A stretch of 56,661 nt of DNA from Armatimonadota bacterium (GTDB lineage Bacteria; Armatimonadota; UBA5829). Under the pieces are notes generated by a model. It did no database searches. It worked only from the letters and a program-made list of their open reading frames with translations, and was not told the origin of the DNA. A program made the position numbers and the translations under genes. The DNA lies in contig JBDKUO010000059.1 in the NCBI GenBank assembly GCA_039679645.1, forward strand, positions 1 to 56,661, written 5' to 3'. This document shows positions 8,339-16,442 of the stretch, piece by piece. Every line of letters starts with the position of its first letter. The stretch's first letter is position 1.

Positions 8339-8564
8339 TCACCATACTTACCTTCTGCTCGGGGCACAGCGTGTTGGGCCTTAGCTCCCGGCCTTGCAAC
8401 TTTGATTCAAAATCGAGATGTCTATCGATCACATCCGTCATCTTGTCGGCTCTCTGGACCAGGCTCTCCCAGTCCTCAGCCACAGGCAGAGGAAACTCCT
8501 CAAACTCTTTGCTCGGAGATTCCTGCCCGGTTTTGGTCAATAACAAGCGGCTGGGTTCCCGCAT
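8319..8564 (-). CDS. Hypothetical protein, 81 residues
   Basis: 81 residues from ATG 8564, preceded by a strong Shine-Dalgarno sequence on the minus strand (GAGAGGTGAT). Longer in-frame starts upstream would add a Cys/Phe-rich stretch unlike protein and ignore this site. The sequence is acidic and polar (KEFEEFPLPVAEDWESLVQ), without membrane helix or motif. It is the first gene of a two-gene minus-strand unit. Function unknown. Confidence 0.55.
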   Translation of the reverse strand: MREPSRLLLTKTGQESPSKEFEEFPLPVAEDWESLVQRADKMTDVIDRHLDFESKLQGRELRPNTLCPEQKVSMVSDLTAL

Positions 8565-8805
8565 TTTTATCACCTCTCTCAAGTTGAAGACGCCCAAAGA
8601 AGGGTTACCCACGCGCCAGGTAATGTAAACGAGACGACAAGAGAACTTAAAGTATAGTTTGCAACATCGAAACAAGCACATACTAAGGAATAATTCTATG
8701 GAAGAAATAATGAAACGCGGGAACATTTCGAGCGTCTATACACTCATAGAAACAGGTGCAGAAAAAAGATGGCAGGCTACCCAATGCAAATTGGGAGAGA
8801 TTGTG

Positions 8806-8834
8806 TTGACTTTGAGAATCAAGTGTGGTATGGT
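8806..8834 (+). promoter_or_regulatory. Candidate sigma-A promoter for the FG-GAP protein gene
   Basis: TTGACT (8806-8811), a 17-base spacer and TATGGT (8829-8834) match a housekeeping promoter. It would give a leader of roughly 180 bases before the gene at 9024. In the remainder of this non-coding stretch (8565-8805) I see nothing further. Confidence 0.55.
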
Positions 8835-8884
8835 TAATGACAGAAGAATAATTGGCTGAACCACTTCTACTTGATTTTCCACAC

Positions 8885-9000
8885 GTGATATGGGTCCGCC
8901 ATGGACTTGCAGCACCAAAATATCACAAAGGCGACAAAAGGATGAGCTTCTGGCAGGGCTTTCCAAATGTCTTGAGTGCGAAAGCACTCTCACAGTCGCC
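8885..9000 (+). promoter_or_regulatory. Structured 5' leader, possible riboswitch-like RNA
   Basis: Nested inverted repeats fill the leader. GTGATA (8885-8890) pairs with TATCAC (8921-8926) around a GTCC/GGAC hairpin. GGCGAC (8930-8935) pairs with GTCGCC (8995-9000) and encloses an imperfect GGATGAGC/GCTTTCC arm and a perfect GAGTGC-GAAA-GCACTC hairpin (8974-8989) with a GNRA tetraloop. The second block thus looks like a three-way junction. I could not match it to a riboswitch class that I know; in particular the c-di-GMP-I core sequences are absent. It ends 23 bases before the start codon. Confidence 0.45.
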
Positions 9001-9023
9001 CAGGGTGGAAAAGGGGGAGTTCC

Positions 9024-12000
9024 ATGAGAACTCTGCGGTTGGGCGTTGCAACATTTCTTGTACGTACACTACTACAATTGTCAGCGGCTGTATGCGTCTT
9101 GTTATTTGCGTGCGGCAGCTCGATAGGACAAAACGCCTCCGCATCCACCATTTTTTCCACAGGCAAATACTCAACAGTGCTGGCCAACATCAAAAGATTG
9201 CCTGATGGCGCATACGTTTACTTGAATCAGAAGATTGTTTCCTGCATTACGAGCGATATCTTCTACATAGAAGAACCTGACAGGTCAGCCGGCATTAAGG
9301 TAGTAATGAGTTCAGGTCATTACGTCCCGGCAACGCTCAAAAGAGGCAACCTCGTAACTTTTTCAGGTCACATGTCCACCAGAAACAACGAACGAGTCAT
9401 TATAGCGGAGGGCGACCCTGAAGTCGACTACAGCTCATCTGTAATGATACACCCCATAGGTATGAATACGGCCGCCATTATGGGGTGGCCTGTGAAATAC
9501 AAGGAGCCCTTCGGTCCGAGAATGACCGGCCTCGTTCCTAATGGCCTGTATATTAGACTGTGGGGAAAAACAACACAGGGAAGCACTTACGATGAAAATG
9601 CTAATGTCTTCTGTTATATTGACGACGGTTGGGGCAAGTTCGACGGCAGTGACATCAATGCCGCGGGTATAAGAATATACACGAACAATACACTGGACGT
9701 GGGACAAACAATGTGCGCTAATGGAGTTCTCAGCACTAAATTGTGCGATCCTGACTCAAATGTTACGAATGATGAGTTTTATATTCCCTGTGTGTTAACC
9801 ACAGAAGATGCCGATCTGGCTCCCCCTGATTCTTCATCCACAACTCCCAGCTATGCACCGGTCACCGGACGGGTTCGACTTGTTGGAGAGCAAACCGGCA
9901 GGTCTGTCCGCGTATATTCAGAGAATAACAGCATCATCTTAAACAATGTGACTGATCAATGGACCCCGTTTACACTCAGGAATATTCCGTCGGGCGGAAC
10001 AAACGTGTGTGCTGGCGCTAATGGCTATAAATCCGCAACCCGGGTAGTAAACATTGGTGATACTGGTGTAGATTTTGAATTGCAGCCGTCCGACGCTTAC
10101 ACCGAAATCTTGAGTGATAAGGATTCGATAGCGATTTGCAGTGAAGATACCGCCCTTGTATGCGCTTTGCGGCGCGATTGCGAAGGGAAGGGATTGGAAG
10201 GAAAGCAGGTGCGACTTACCACCACGAGGGGCATCTTTACGGAATCGAACTCAACCGAGTTTATCGGCACAACCGATTCCACAGGATGTTTTTACGCACA
10301 TCTTTCGGCAGGCTCAGACGGCAGGGGCACGGCAACGCTTAGAGCGGAAACGTATCCGTCAGCAGATCAGTCGTCTGAAACAAGTATTGAACTGGTTGGG
10401 CCAATAGTCAGTGTATCGGCTTCGCCTAATGTTATCGATACCGCCGGTTCATCAACAATCACTGCACATGTAGAATTAAACGATGCGGTTTTGCCGAATG
10501 TCCCGCTTACCTTTATGACTGATAAAGGACACTTCGAGGAAAACAGCTCTCAAAGCTATACCGTGCTTGCCGACGGCAGTGGTATTGCGACTGCCAATCT
10601 GATGATTACAGAACCCGGAACCGCGAAGATATTGGTGAAATATGAAAATAATTGCTCATATACGGCTATAGACTGGTCAGTAGTTGCACTCGCGGACCAA
10701 CCATGGTATGACGAGCCGATTAAGCAATCGCATCCTCTGGTGGTGGATTTGGATGGCGATGTGGATGGAAAAAAAGAAGTTGTGACGCTGACGGGCGAAG
10801 GATATCTGGCGGCGCTGAAGGCAGATGGAAACCTGATCTGGTCAAAAGGTCCGTTCCGCACAGACAGCAGCAACTATGGCAACACCAGTCCTTCATGCTC
10901 CCCGATGGACAGCGAGCGTTCAGGCAGACCGTGTATATTCCTGCCGACGGAAACCCCAAAGGCAATCTACGCATATTCATACAATGGAAATCCTATAGCC
11001 GGCTGGCCGACATACGCACGCTATTCGTTTTTCGATATGGCATGCTCAATCGGCGATATAAACCTTGATGGAAGCCCGGAATTTGTCTGCGGCGATCAGT
11101 CGTGTTATGTTTGGTCATGGAATCCAACCGGAAACTGGACGGCAACTACCGACACAGATGCGCCGTGTCTCTGGCTTAACCTGACGAGTAACGGCAACAC
11201 CGTCATCCACAGCTCTACCTGTGCTTTGGGAGATATGGATAATGATGAAAAAGGCATTCTCGACGTAGTTGTAGGGACTGTAACCTCGCCGGGAAATCTA
11301 TTCGGTTTTCCAGGAGATGCCTGGGGTAACTTTTCAAGCAGCGGCTATTATCTCGACAACTGGCCAAAAACCGGCGGCGGACAGATCGAGACGGCTCCGG
11401 CCATTGGGGACATAGACGGGGACGGCAAAAATGACGTGGCCTGGGGAGCCGGAGACGGCAACTTGCATATTTTGCTATCAAGCACGAACTCTCAGCTACT
11501 GATCAATATAAGTAAAGCAGCTAAATCTTCGCCGGCATTGGCCGACCTGGATGGTGACGGCAAGCTGGACGTTATAATCGGTTCGGATACCGGCAATGTA
11601 TATGCATTCAATTATCTTGGACAGGCGCTTCAGGGTTGGGAAGGCGGCGTCTGTCTCGACCCGGAAGGAAATCATCCCATCAACGCACCGGTAAGCGTCG
11701 GTGATGTAACAGGAGACGGACAGCCGGATGTGGTCGCTGTCTGTGAAGATGGTTTTGCCTACGCCATCTATGCTGACGGTAGAAACCATGCAAATAACAC
11801 CGGCCCCATTGCTTGGGCGGGATGCTGCATCAAGTCAAGCACTGCTTCATTGAAAGCATACAGCGCACCTGTAATTGACGATATAGATAATGATGGGCTG
11901 GTTGAAATCTTGGTGGCAGGAAGTCAGGGAATCTACCTCTTCCAAACAAATGCGTCATACTCATCAAATGCCTCGCTTTATCCATGGCCGACATTCCATC

Positions 12001-12353
12001 GGGACAACCGGCGGTCGGGATGTGCGACCAGTGTTCCGGCGCCGGTCAACGCTTCCATTCAGGGCATAATAAGTCACAACGGAATACCGATCCCCGAAGC
12101 GAAAATTTATATCTACAAAAACAATGGTTCATCGGTTTATGTGCCCTACTCTAGTCCTTCAGTCGCGCGCAGCTATGTTCTCTCCGTAGGCAGCACTGAT
12201 ACGAACGCCGTGGGTGTAGGCGCATATTGCATTAGCCAGCTCGAACCCAACCAGACATACAAAATCAAGGTCGTGACCACGAACTATGCAATTAAATGGG
12301 TCACCGATATTGCTGCAACGACTGGTTTGGTCAGGGTCGATGTTGAGCTGTAA
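9024..12353 (+). CDS. Large secreted FG-GAP/VCBS repeat protein
   Basis: 1109 residues from ATG 9024, after AAGGGGGAG. A signal peptide is visible (LLQLSAAVCVLLFACGSSIG). The N-terminal part (about 35-260) has an OB-fold-like look (YVYLNQKIVSCITSDIFYIE). Next come a short carboxypeptidase-regulatory-like segment and Ig-like domains of the invasin/Big_1 type (about 360-550). About seven FG-GAP-type calcium-binding repeats follow, for example IGDIDGDGKNDVAWG, LADLDGDGKLDVIIGSD and VGDVTGDGQPDVVAV, consistent with a beta-propeller. A final Ig-like module covers about the last 110 residues. A surface or extracellular adhesion role is inferred; no anchor is seen. The structured leader upstream may control it. 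Confidence 0.85.
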   Translation: MRTLRLGVATFLVRTLLQLSAAVCVLLFACGSSIGQNASASTIFSTGKYSTVLANIKRLPDGAYVYLNQKIVSCITSDIFYIEEPDRSAGIKVVMSSGHYVPATLKRGNLVTFSGHMSTRNNERVIIAEGDPEVDYSSSVMIHPIGMNTAAIMGWPVKYKEPFGPRMTGLVPNGLYIRLWGKTTQGSTYDENANVFCYIDDGWGKFDGSDINAAGIRIYTNNTLDVGQTMCANGVLSTKLCDPDSNVTNDEFYIPCVLTTEDADLAPPDSSSTTPSYAPVTGRVRLVGEQTGRSVRVYSENNSIILNNVTDQWTPFTLRNIPSGGTNVCAGANGYKSATRVVNIGDTGVDFELQPSDAYTEILSDKDSIAICSEDTALVCALRRDCEGKGLEGKQVRLTTTRGIFTESNSTEFIGTTDSTGCFYAHLSAGSDGRGTATLRAETYPSADQSSETSIELVGPIVSVSASPNVIDTAGSSTITAHVELNDAVLPNVPLTFMTDKGHFEENSSQSYTVLADGSGIATANLMITEPGTAKILVKYENNCSYTAIDWSVVALADQPWYDEPIKQSHPLVVDLDGDVDGKKEVVTLTGEGYLAALKADGNLIWSKGPFRTDSSNYGNTSPSCSPMDSERSGRPCIFLPTETPKAIYAYSYNGNPIAGWPTYARYSFFDMACSIGDINLDGSPEFVCGDQSCYVWSWNPTGNWTATTDTDAPCLWLNLTSNGNTVIHSSTCALGDMDNDEKGILDVVVGTVTSPGNLFGFPGDAWGNFSSSGYYLDNWPKTGGGQIETAPAIGDIDGDGKNDVAWGAGDGNLHILLSSTNSQLLINISKAAKSSPALADLDGDGKLDVIIGSDTGNVYAFNYLGQALQGWEGGVCLDPEGNHPINAPVSVGDVTGDGQPDVVAVCEDGFAYAIYADGRNHANNTGPIAWAGCCIKSSTASLKAYSAPVIDDIDNDGLVEILVAGSQGIYLFQTNASYSSNASLYPWPTFHRDNRRSGCATSVPAPVNASIQGIISHNGIPIPEAKIYIYKNNGSSVYVPYSSPSVARSYVLSVGSTDTNAVGVGAYCISQLEPNQTYKIKVVTTNYAIKWVTDIAATTGLVRVDVEL

Positions 12354-12357
12354 AACC

Positions 12358-12395
12358 TCTAAAATACTAAAAAAAGCCTAAATTCCAAATATTTC
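12358..12395. repeat. Degenerate A-rich heptamer stretch
   Basis: After the FG-GAP gene the spacer can be read as CTAAAAT, ACTAAAA, AAAGCCT, AAATTCC, AAATATT. The 7-base period is weaker here than at 5520 or 51646. It is listed because its style and location match the other spacer arrays. Confidence 0.35.
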
Positions 12396-12503
12396 ATTCG
12401 TGTGTGCAGGTATATAGAAGGATATCTTGCGGTCATCGTTGAAAAATAGCCCAGGGGGGCAGACATAAACCCTCCGCACCAAGAGAAGGAAGGTGATTGG
12501 CAA

Positions 12504-12644
12504 ATGGAAGCTTATTGCGTTAAGTGTAAGGCAAAGAGGGAAATGAAGGACGCGAAAGCCGTCACGATGAAGAACGGTAAACCCGCGACTCAGGGCATTT
12601 GTCCGACCTGTGGAACCAAGATGTTCAAGATCGGTAAGGCCTAA
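12504..12644 (+). CDS. Small four-cysteine protein, DUF5679-like
   Basis: 46 residues, basic, with two CxxC knuckles: YCVKCKAK at the N-terminus and GICPTCGTKMF near the C-terminus, so it probably binds zinc as a compact ribbon. The spacing and the KNGKPATQGICPTCGTKMF core resemble the DUF5679 family, whose role is unknown. A strong ribosome-binding site (GGAAGGTGAT) stands at the right distance from ATG 12504, and a good terminator follows at 12674. It is therefore a well-formed single-gene unit despite its length. RNA or DNA binding is a guess. Confidence 0.85.
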   Translation: MEAYCVKCKAKREMKDAKAVTMKNGKPATQGICPTCGTKMFKIGKA

Positions 12645-12673
12645 TAGCTGTTTCCCATAAGTTTTTTATCCTT

Positions 12674-12703
12674 GGCGGGACCGAATGGGTTCCGCCTCTT
12701 TTT
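12674..12703 (+). terminator. Rho-independent terminator
   Basis: GGCGGGACC, loop GAAT, then GGTTCCGCC forms a 9-bp stem with one G-T pair, followed by TCTTTTT. It ends the small DUF5679-like gene. Confidence 0.85.
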
Positions 12704-12780
12704 GCGTGTTGGGGTAAGATAAAGTGCGATGCAGCCGATAATAGTGGATGGTAACAATCCAACACTATGGGAGCTGCGGC

Positions 12781-13680
12781 ATGATGGGAGTTCGAGAACT
12801 GAGTAAACCATATCAAAAAGGACTGGAATTTTATGACCAGGGTTTGCTGCTTGACGCAATCACGGCATTCGAGGAAGCGTTAGACGCTGCTGTCGAGGGC
12901 AGCCCGGAAGCCAAACTGGCCGCTTTCTATATTGGCCAGGCGCACGCAGCCCTCGCTGAAGATAATCTCAATCGAGGGGCGCGATCACGCGCAGAAGAGC
13001 ATCTGAGAGAAGCAATTGCCCACAACCCAAAATTTCCCGATCTACATTACCAGTTGGCTGAAATAATCGCCGAATCGGGGGCAATCCATGAGGCGATGGT
13101 CGAGCTTGAGGCCGCCCTGGAACTTAACCCGAACTATGCCAAGGCTCTGCTTATGCTTGGTGTGCTCGCATATGGGATCGGTGAGTATGCTGCCGGAGCC
13201 GAGCACATAGCACATGCAGTCGAACAAGAACCTCGATATGATACACAGACATATAACGATGGTCTTGCGGCTCATAAGAAAGACGACCATCGCAGAGCGC
13301 TGGAGCTTTTCAAGGAGATGCTGGTCACTAATGTGGATGATATTTCATTCCACTTCGGTGTTGGAAAGAAGCTGTATCGCATGGGTGAATACAAAGAGGC
13401 TGCCGAAGCTTTTGAACAGGCGCTCAGTTTCGAACAAAACTACCCGGACATACGTAACTGGTATGGTCTTGCTTTGATGGCTTGCGCAGAGCCCCAGCGA
13501 GCTTTTGATCAGTTCCAAAAGGCGCTGGACACCAACCCAAACTATACGGCAGCGATCATCAACGCGGGCATCGCTTGCGAAATGATGAAAATTCCTGATG
13601 AAGCTTCTCTTTTCTATAAGAGAGTGCTGGAGATAGACCCGGATAATTTAGAGGCGCGCGAACGGCTTGACCGGCTGTAG
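12781..13680 (+). CDS. TPR repeat protein
   Basis: 299 residues with about six to seven tetratricopeptide repeats covering nearly the whole chain, for example the units around FYDQGLLLDAITAFEEAL, HYQLAEIIAESGAIHEAMVE and GKKLYRMGEYKEAAEAFEQA. TPRs are protein-binding scaffolds. There is no signal peptide or membrane segment, so it is probably cytoplasmic. I chose ATG 12781, which has GGGAG seven bases upstream; ATG 12748 lacks a good site. The partner cannot be inferred; the neighbours (small zinc-ribbon protein, gltX) are housekeeping-like. Confidence 0.8.
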   Translation: MMGVRELSKPYQKGLEFYDQGLLLDAITAFEEALDAAVEGSPEAKLAAFYIGQAHAALAEDNLNRGARSRAEEHLREAIAHNPKFPDLHYQLAEIIAESGAIHEAMVELEAALELNPNYAKALLMLGVLAYGIGEYAAGAEHIAHAVEQEPRYDTQTYNDGLAAHKKDDHRRALELFKEMLVTNVDDISFHFGVGKKLYRMGEYKEAAEAFEQALSFEQNYPDIRNWYGLALMACAEPQRAFDQFQKALDTNPNYTAAIINAGIACEMMKIPDEASLFYKRVLEIDPDNLEARERLDRL

Positions 13681-13712
13681 GCCGAGCTAAAACTAATGAC
13701 TGACTTAACCGA

Positions 13713-13743
13713 CCCGTGGTATAATACCACGGGTTTTATTTTT
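13713..13743 (+). terminator. Perfect palindrome with T-run; also contains TATAAT
   Basis: Bases 13713-13733 are a perfect 21-base palindrome (CCCGTGGTAT/ATACCACGGG around one A), followed by TTTTATTTTT. This fits a terminator for the TPR gene. The centre contains TATAAT (13720-13725) with ATGACT 18 bases upstream, so it could also be the gltX promoter. The gltX start codon follows 15 bases after the T-run. Confidence 0.6.
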
Positions 13744-13758
13744 GAGAGGTATTTCGTT

Positions 13759-15231
13759 TTGAGCAAACCAAGAGTGAGATTTGCGCCGAGCCCGACAGGT
13801 TCTCCGCACATCGGTAATATAAGGACCGCCGTATTCGACTATCTCTTTGCCGAGCATGCTGGTGGGACATTTATACTTCGTGTCGAAGACACGGACCGCA
13901 CGCGCTACGTCGAAAACTCCCTTGAGGAGATGATGGCAGGGCTGAGGTGGCTGGGGCTGCAGTGGGACGAGGGGCCTGAGGTCGGCGGAGACTTTGGGCC
14001 GTATTTCCAGTCAGAGAGGCTTGACCTGTATCACAAATACGCTCAACAGCTTGTAGATGAAGGCAAGGCGTATTACTGCTACTGCTCGCGTGAGAGGCTC
14101 GATCAGATGCGCAAGGTCCAGGAAGCGGCCAAAAGGCCGACCGGCTATGACAGGCGGTGCCGCGATCTTACCGAGGCCGAGCGCGAGGAGTATGCAAAAG
14201 AGTGCCCCACCCCTGTCATCAGGTTCAAGATGAAGCTTGAAGGGCGCACTGAGTTTGATGACACTGTCCGCGGCAGAATCGAGTTTGATAACACCCTTCA
14301 GGACGACTTTATCATAATCAAAGCAGACGGGTTTCCGACCTATCACTTCGCCTCGGTAGTAGACGATCACCTAATGCAGATCACACACGTTATCCGGGGT
14401 GAAGAGTGGCTCTCCAGCGCACCCAAGCACGTTCAGCTATATGAAGCTCTCGGATGGGAGCAGCCGACATGGGTCCACTCAACCTCTATACTCGATACAT
14501 CCGGTAAAAGGCTTGCCAAACGCAGCGGCGTCTCCACAGCATTTATTGACTACATAGAGCAGGGATATCTACCCGATGCGATGCTCAACTTCCTGGCGAC
14601 TATGGGTTGGAGCGCAGGTGAAGACAAGAAGCTCTACAGCCGCAGTGAGCTGATTGAAAAATTCAGTCTGGAGGGTATTGTAAATCATCCGGCGATATTT
14701 GACCTTGCCAAGCTCAACGACCTCAACGGCGAATATATTCGAATGATGAGCATTGATGAGCTTGCGAGCATGATATTGCCCAGGCTACAGGCGGCTGGAT
14801 ATGTGAGCGGGCCACCTACGGAAGACGAAATGGCTTATCTAAAGAGCGTGACTGCTCTGATTCAGGACAGGCTCGTTACGCTGGCGGATGCTGTTGATAT
14901 GGTCTCATTCTTCTATGTCGACGATTTCGGGTATGACGAAAAGGGCGCAAAGAAACATCTGATGAAGGAGGGCGTGCCCTCTGCATTGAAGTCGGTTAGT
15001 GAAAAGCTGGTTGGCGTTCAAACATGGGATGTTGAGTATATCGGGACAGCGATCCGCGAGGGCGGAGCAGAGCACAGCCTTGAAGGCGGGCGTATCATCC
15101 ACCCTGTCCGTATGGCTGTGACTGGCCGAACATGGGGGCCGGGTCTCTTTGAGCTGATGCACGTAATAGGCAAAGATAGATGCATCGCGCGTCTGAACAG
15201 AGCGGCAAAAGAATTTGAGTCAAAAGTCTAA
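13759..15231 (+). CDS. gltX: Glutamyl-tRNA synthetase
   Basis: 490 residues. It charges tRNA with glutamate (class I synthetase, cytoplasm). The HIGH-type motif is in FAPSPTGSPHIGNIRTA, RVEDTDRTR follows, and the KMSKS-type loop appears as KRLAKRSGVS. The C-terminal anticodon-binding part (about 330-490) is present, including GRIIHPVRMAVTG. I start at TTG 13759 because a GAGAGGT site lies at the right distance and homologues begin with xKPRVRFAPSPTG; earlier in-frame ATGs lie across the terminator. Whether it is discriminating cannot be read directly. Confidence 0.95.
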   Translation: MSKPRVRFAPSPTGSPHIGNIRTAVFDYLFAEHAGGTFILRVEDTDRTRYVENSLEEMMAGLRWLGLQWDEGPEVGGDFGPYFQSERLDLYHKYAQQLVDEGKAYYCYCSRERLDQMRKVQEAAKRPTGYDRRCRDLTEAEREEYAKECPTPVIRFKMKLEGRTEFDDTVRGRIEFDNTLQDDFIIIKADGFPTYHFASVVDDHLMQITHVIRGEEWLSSAPKHVQLYEALGWEQPTWVHSTSILDTSGKRLAKRSGVSTAFIDYIEQGYLPDAMLNFLATMGWSAGEDKKLYSRSELIEKFSLEGIVNHPAIFDLAKLNDLNGEYIRMMSIDELASMILPRLQAAGYVSGPPTEDEMAYLKSVTALIQDRLVTLADAVDMVSFFYVDDFGYDEKGAKKHLMKEGVPSALKSVSEKLVGVQTWDVEYIGTAIREGGAEHSLEGGRIIHPVRMAVTGRTWGPGLFELMHVIGKDRCIARLNRAAKEFESKV

Positions 15232-15270
15232 ATTACCCGGTCCTGCTAGACTTTGCTTTTCGACTTCGTA
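15224..15270. repeat. AGTCAAAA / TTTTCGACT spacer arms after gltX
   Basis: The end of gltX and the following bases read AGTCAAAAGTCTAAA. After a short GC-rich core (CCCGGTCCTGC) comes TAGACTTTGCTTTTCGACTT. The design of inverted 7-8-base units around a GC-rich centre is the same as before nuoA. Confidence 0.4.
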
Positions 15271-15295
15271 AGAACGAATTGCAGAAGGCATACTC

Positions 15296-15374
15296 GTCAT
15301 TTCGAGCGTCATGAGGGACTTGCTTATTCTAGCGTCATGTTCAAAGCAGATTCCTTGACTTCGCTCGGAATGAC
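15296..15374. repeat. Dispersed inverted-repeat element, copy A
   Basis: The 79-base segment begins GTCATTTCGAGCG and ends CGCTCGGAATGAC, near-perfect terminal inverted repeats. It carries TTCAAAGCAGATTCCTTGAC inside. It matches copy B at 20592-20766 and remnant C at 38332-38393. There is no coding capacity, and it sits between gltX and trxA. Confidence 0.7.
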
Positions 15375-15413
15375 TTATCTTGAGACGTTTTTAGTCTATT
15401 GATTGGCTCCTTG

Positions 15414-15455
15414 CTTTCAAACTTTTTGACTTTCTAACTTTCAAACTTTTTGACT
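15414..15455. repeat. 8-base unit array before trxA
   Basis: CTTTCAAACTTTTTGACT occurs exactly twice (15414-15431 and 15438-15455), and the whole stretch reads as ACTTT-NNN octamers (CTTTCAA, ACTTTTTG, ACTTTCTA, ACTTTCAA, ACTTTTTG). The trxA ribosome-binding site follows at 15461. Confidence 0.65.
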
Positions 15456-15474
15456 ACGATAGGAGGTAGTGGAT

Positions 15475-15798
15475 ATGTCAGCAGCAGCGGCTATTACAGC
15501 CGACAAATTTGAGCAGGAAGTTCTTAAGTCCGAAATGCCCGTATTGGTGGATTTCTGGGCGGAGTGGTGCGGTCCTTGCAAGGCTCTGGGACCTACGATT
15601 GACGAGATAGCAGCGGACTATGCGGGAAAAATGAAGATATTTAAACTGGACGTGCAGACCGAAGCGGCGATCGCCAGCAAATACGGCGTGTCGAGCATAC
15701 CAACGCTGCTGATTTTCAAGGGCGGTGAGATTGCCGACAGGATGGTCGGGCTGCAGCCAAAGGGCAACATTACCTCACGTCTGGATGCGCTTTTATAA
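15475..15798 (+). CDS. trxA: Thioredoxin
   Basis: 107 residues, the normal length for a single-domain cytoplasmic thioredoxin that reduces protein disulfides. The redox motif WCGPC is in LVDFWAEWCGPCKALGP. The cis-proline loop is SIPTLLIFKGGE. ATG 15475 follows AGGAGG (15461-15466) by eight bases and is preferred to the in-frame GTG at 15469. It is a single-gene unit with a very strong hairpin right after the stop. Confidence 0.95.
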   Translation: MSAAAAITADKFEQEVLKSEMPVLVDFWAEWCGPCKALGPTIDEIAADYAGKMKIFKLDVQTEAAIASKYGVSSIPTLLIFKGGEIADRMVGLQPKGNITSRLDALL

Positions 15799-15810
15799 AT
15801 GCTCACGCGC

Positions 15811-15851
15811 AATATTATCCCTCCAGGTAGAATACCTGGAGGGATAATATT
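15811..15851. repeat. Perfect 19-bp hairpin with GAA loop
   Basis: Bases 15811-15829 are exactly complementary to 15833-15851, with only GAA between. The position after trxA fits a transcript end, but no T-run follows on either strand. The right arm contains GGAGGG, and an ATG begins at 15852, so the stem would hide a ribosome-binding site. Confidence 0.85.
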
Positions 15852-15908
15852 ATGGCAATGGAGCAAAAGCAAGGCGCAAGTCGTCTAATAAGAGAAACAA
15901 TGACATAA
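15852..15908 (+). CDS. Possible 18-residue ORF behind the hairpin
   Basis: ATG 15852 opens an 18-codon frame ending at TAA 15906-15908. The product is polar (MAMEQKQGASRLIRETMT). It has GGAGGG eight bases upstream, but inside the 19-bp hairpin stem. It may be chance; it is listed because the site spacing is good and the arrangement would make translation depend on melting the stem. Confidence 0.2.
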   Translation: MAMEQKQGASRLIRETMT

Positions 15909-15998
15909 TACTTGAGCTTAATTGAAAACTTGGGTATCATGGAATAGAAATGCTCCGGGCAGTCTGCTCTGCTCGGGATTTGGAAGGTATAAGTCACA

Positions 15999-16415
15999 AT
16001 GCCGGATGATGACAGACTGGATCTGAGTGTAGACCTCGATAAAATAGGCGAAGACCTGCTTGCTGACGTCAAGAAGGCTGCCGAAGAGGTTAAAAGCAGG
16101 CGCGCTTCCGATAAAGCTAAAGAAGCCAAGTCGGTAGAAAAAGAAAAATCACGCAAAATATCCGCTGTGATGGTGGCAGTCGGAGTGGTTGTCGTGCTGG
16201 TGATTGCGTACTTTGTGGTTTTCGCCAAGCCGGAGGCGCCTGCGCCGACAACATATCAGACCAGAACACCTGCGCCGGCGATCAAGCCACCCGCAGTTAC
16301 TCCACCGGTGTCAAACACTAAGCCATCGACAACAATGCCGATGCAGCAGCCGTCACGCCCAGGCTCAAATACAAATCAGCCGTCTGATGACTACGAGCAG
16401 CCAAATGGAATGTAG
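15999..16415 (+). CDS. Single-pass membrane protein with Pro-rich tail
   Basis: 138 residues. The N-terminal 50 residues are acidic/basic and probably coiled coil (IGEDLLADVKKAAEEVKSRR). One membrane helix follows (about 54-74, ISAVMVAVGVVVVLVIAYFV), then a Pro/Thr/Ser/Gln-rich extracytoplasmic tail of about 60 residues. With the charged N-terminus inside, the tail faces out. GGAAGG stands upstream of ATG 15999. I do not recognise a family. It converges on the export cassette below, and no functional tie can be shown. Confidence 0.7.
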   Translation: MPDDDRLDLSVDLDKIGEDLLADVKKAAEEVKSRRASDKAKEAKSVEKEKSRKISAVMVAVGVVVVLVIAYFVVFAKPEAPAPTTYQTRTPAPAIKPPAVTPPVSNTKPSTTMPMQQPSRPGSNTNQPSDDYEQPNGM

Positions 16416-16442
16416 ATTCATCTGGTAACGTCAGGCAATAAA

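Noticed and set aside
8659-8859. 66-codon frame upstream of the FG-GAP gene
   Set aside because: No ribosome-binding site, it overlaps the promoter, and the composition is not protein-like.
8885-9000. c-di-GMP-I (GEMM) riboswitch
   Set aside because: The GNRA hairpin comes second rather than first, and the conserved core stretches such as GACGCAAAGCC are absent.
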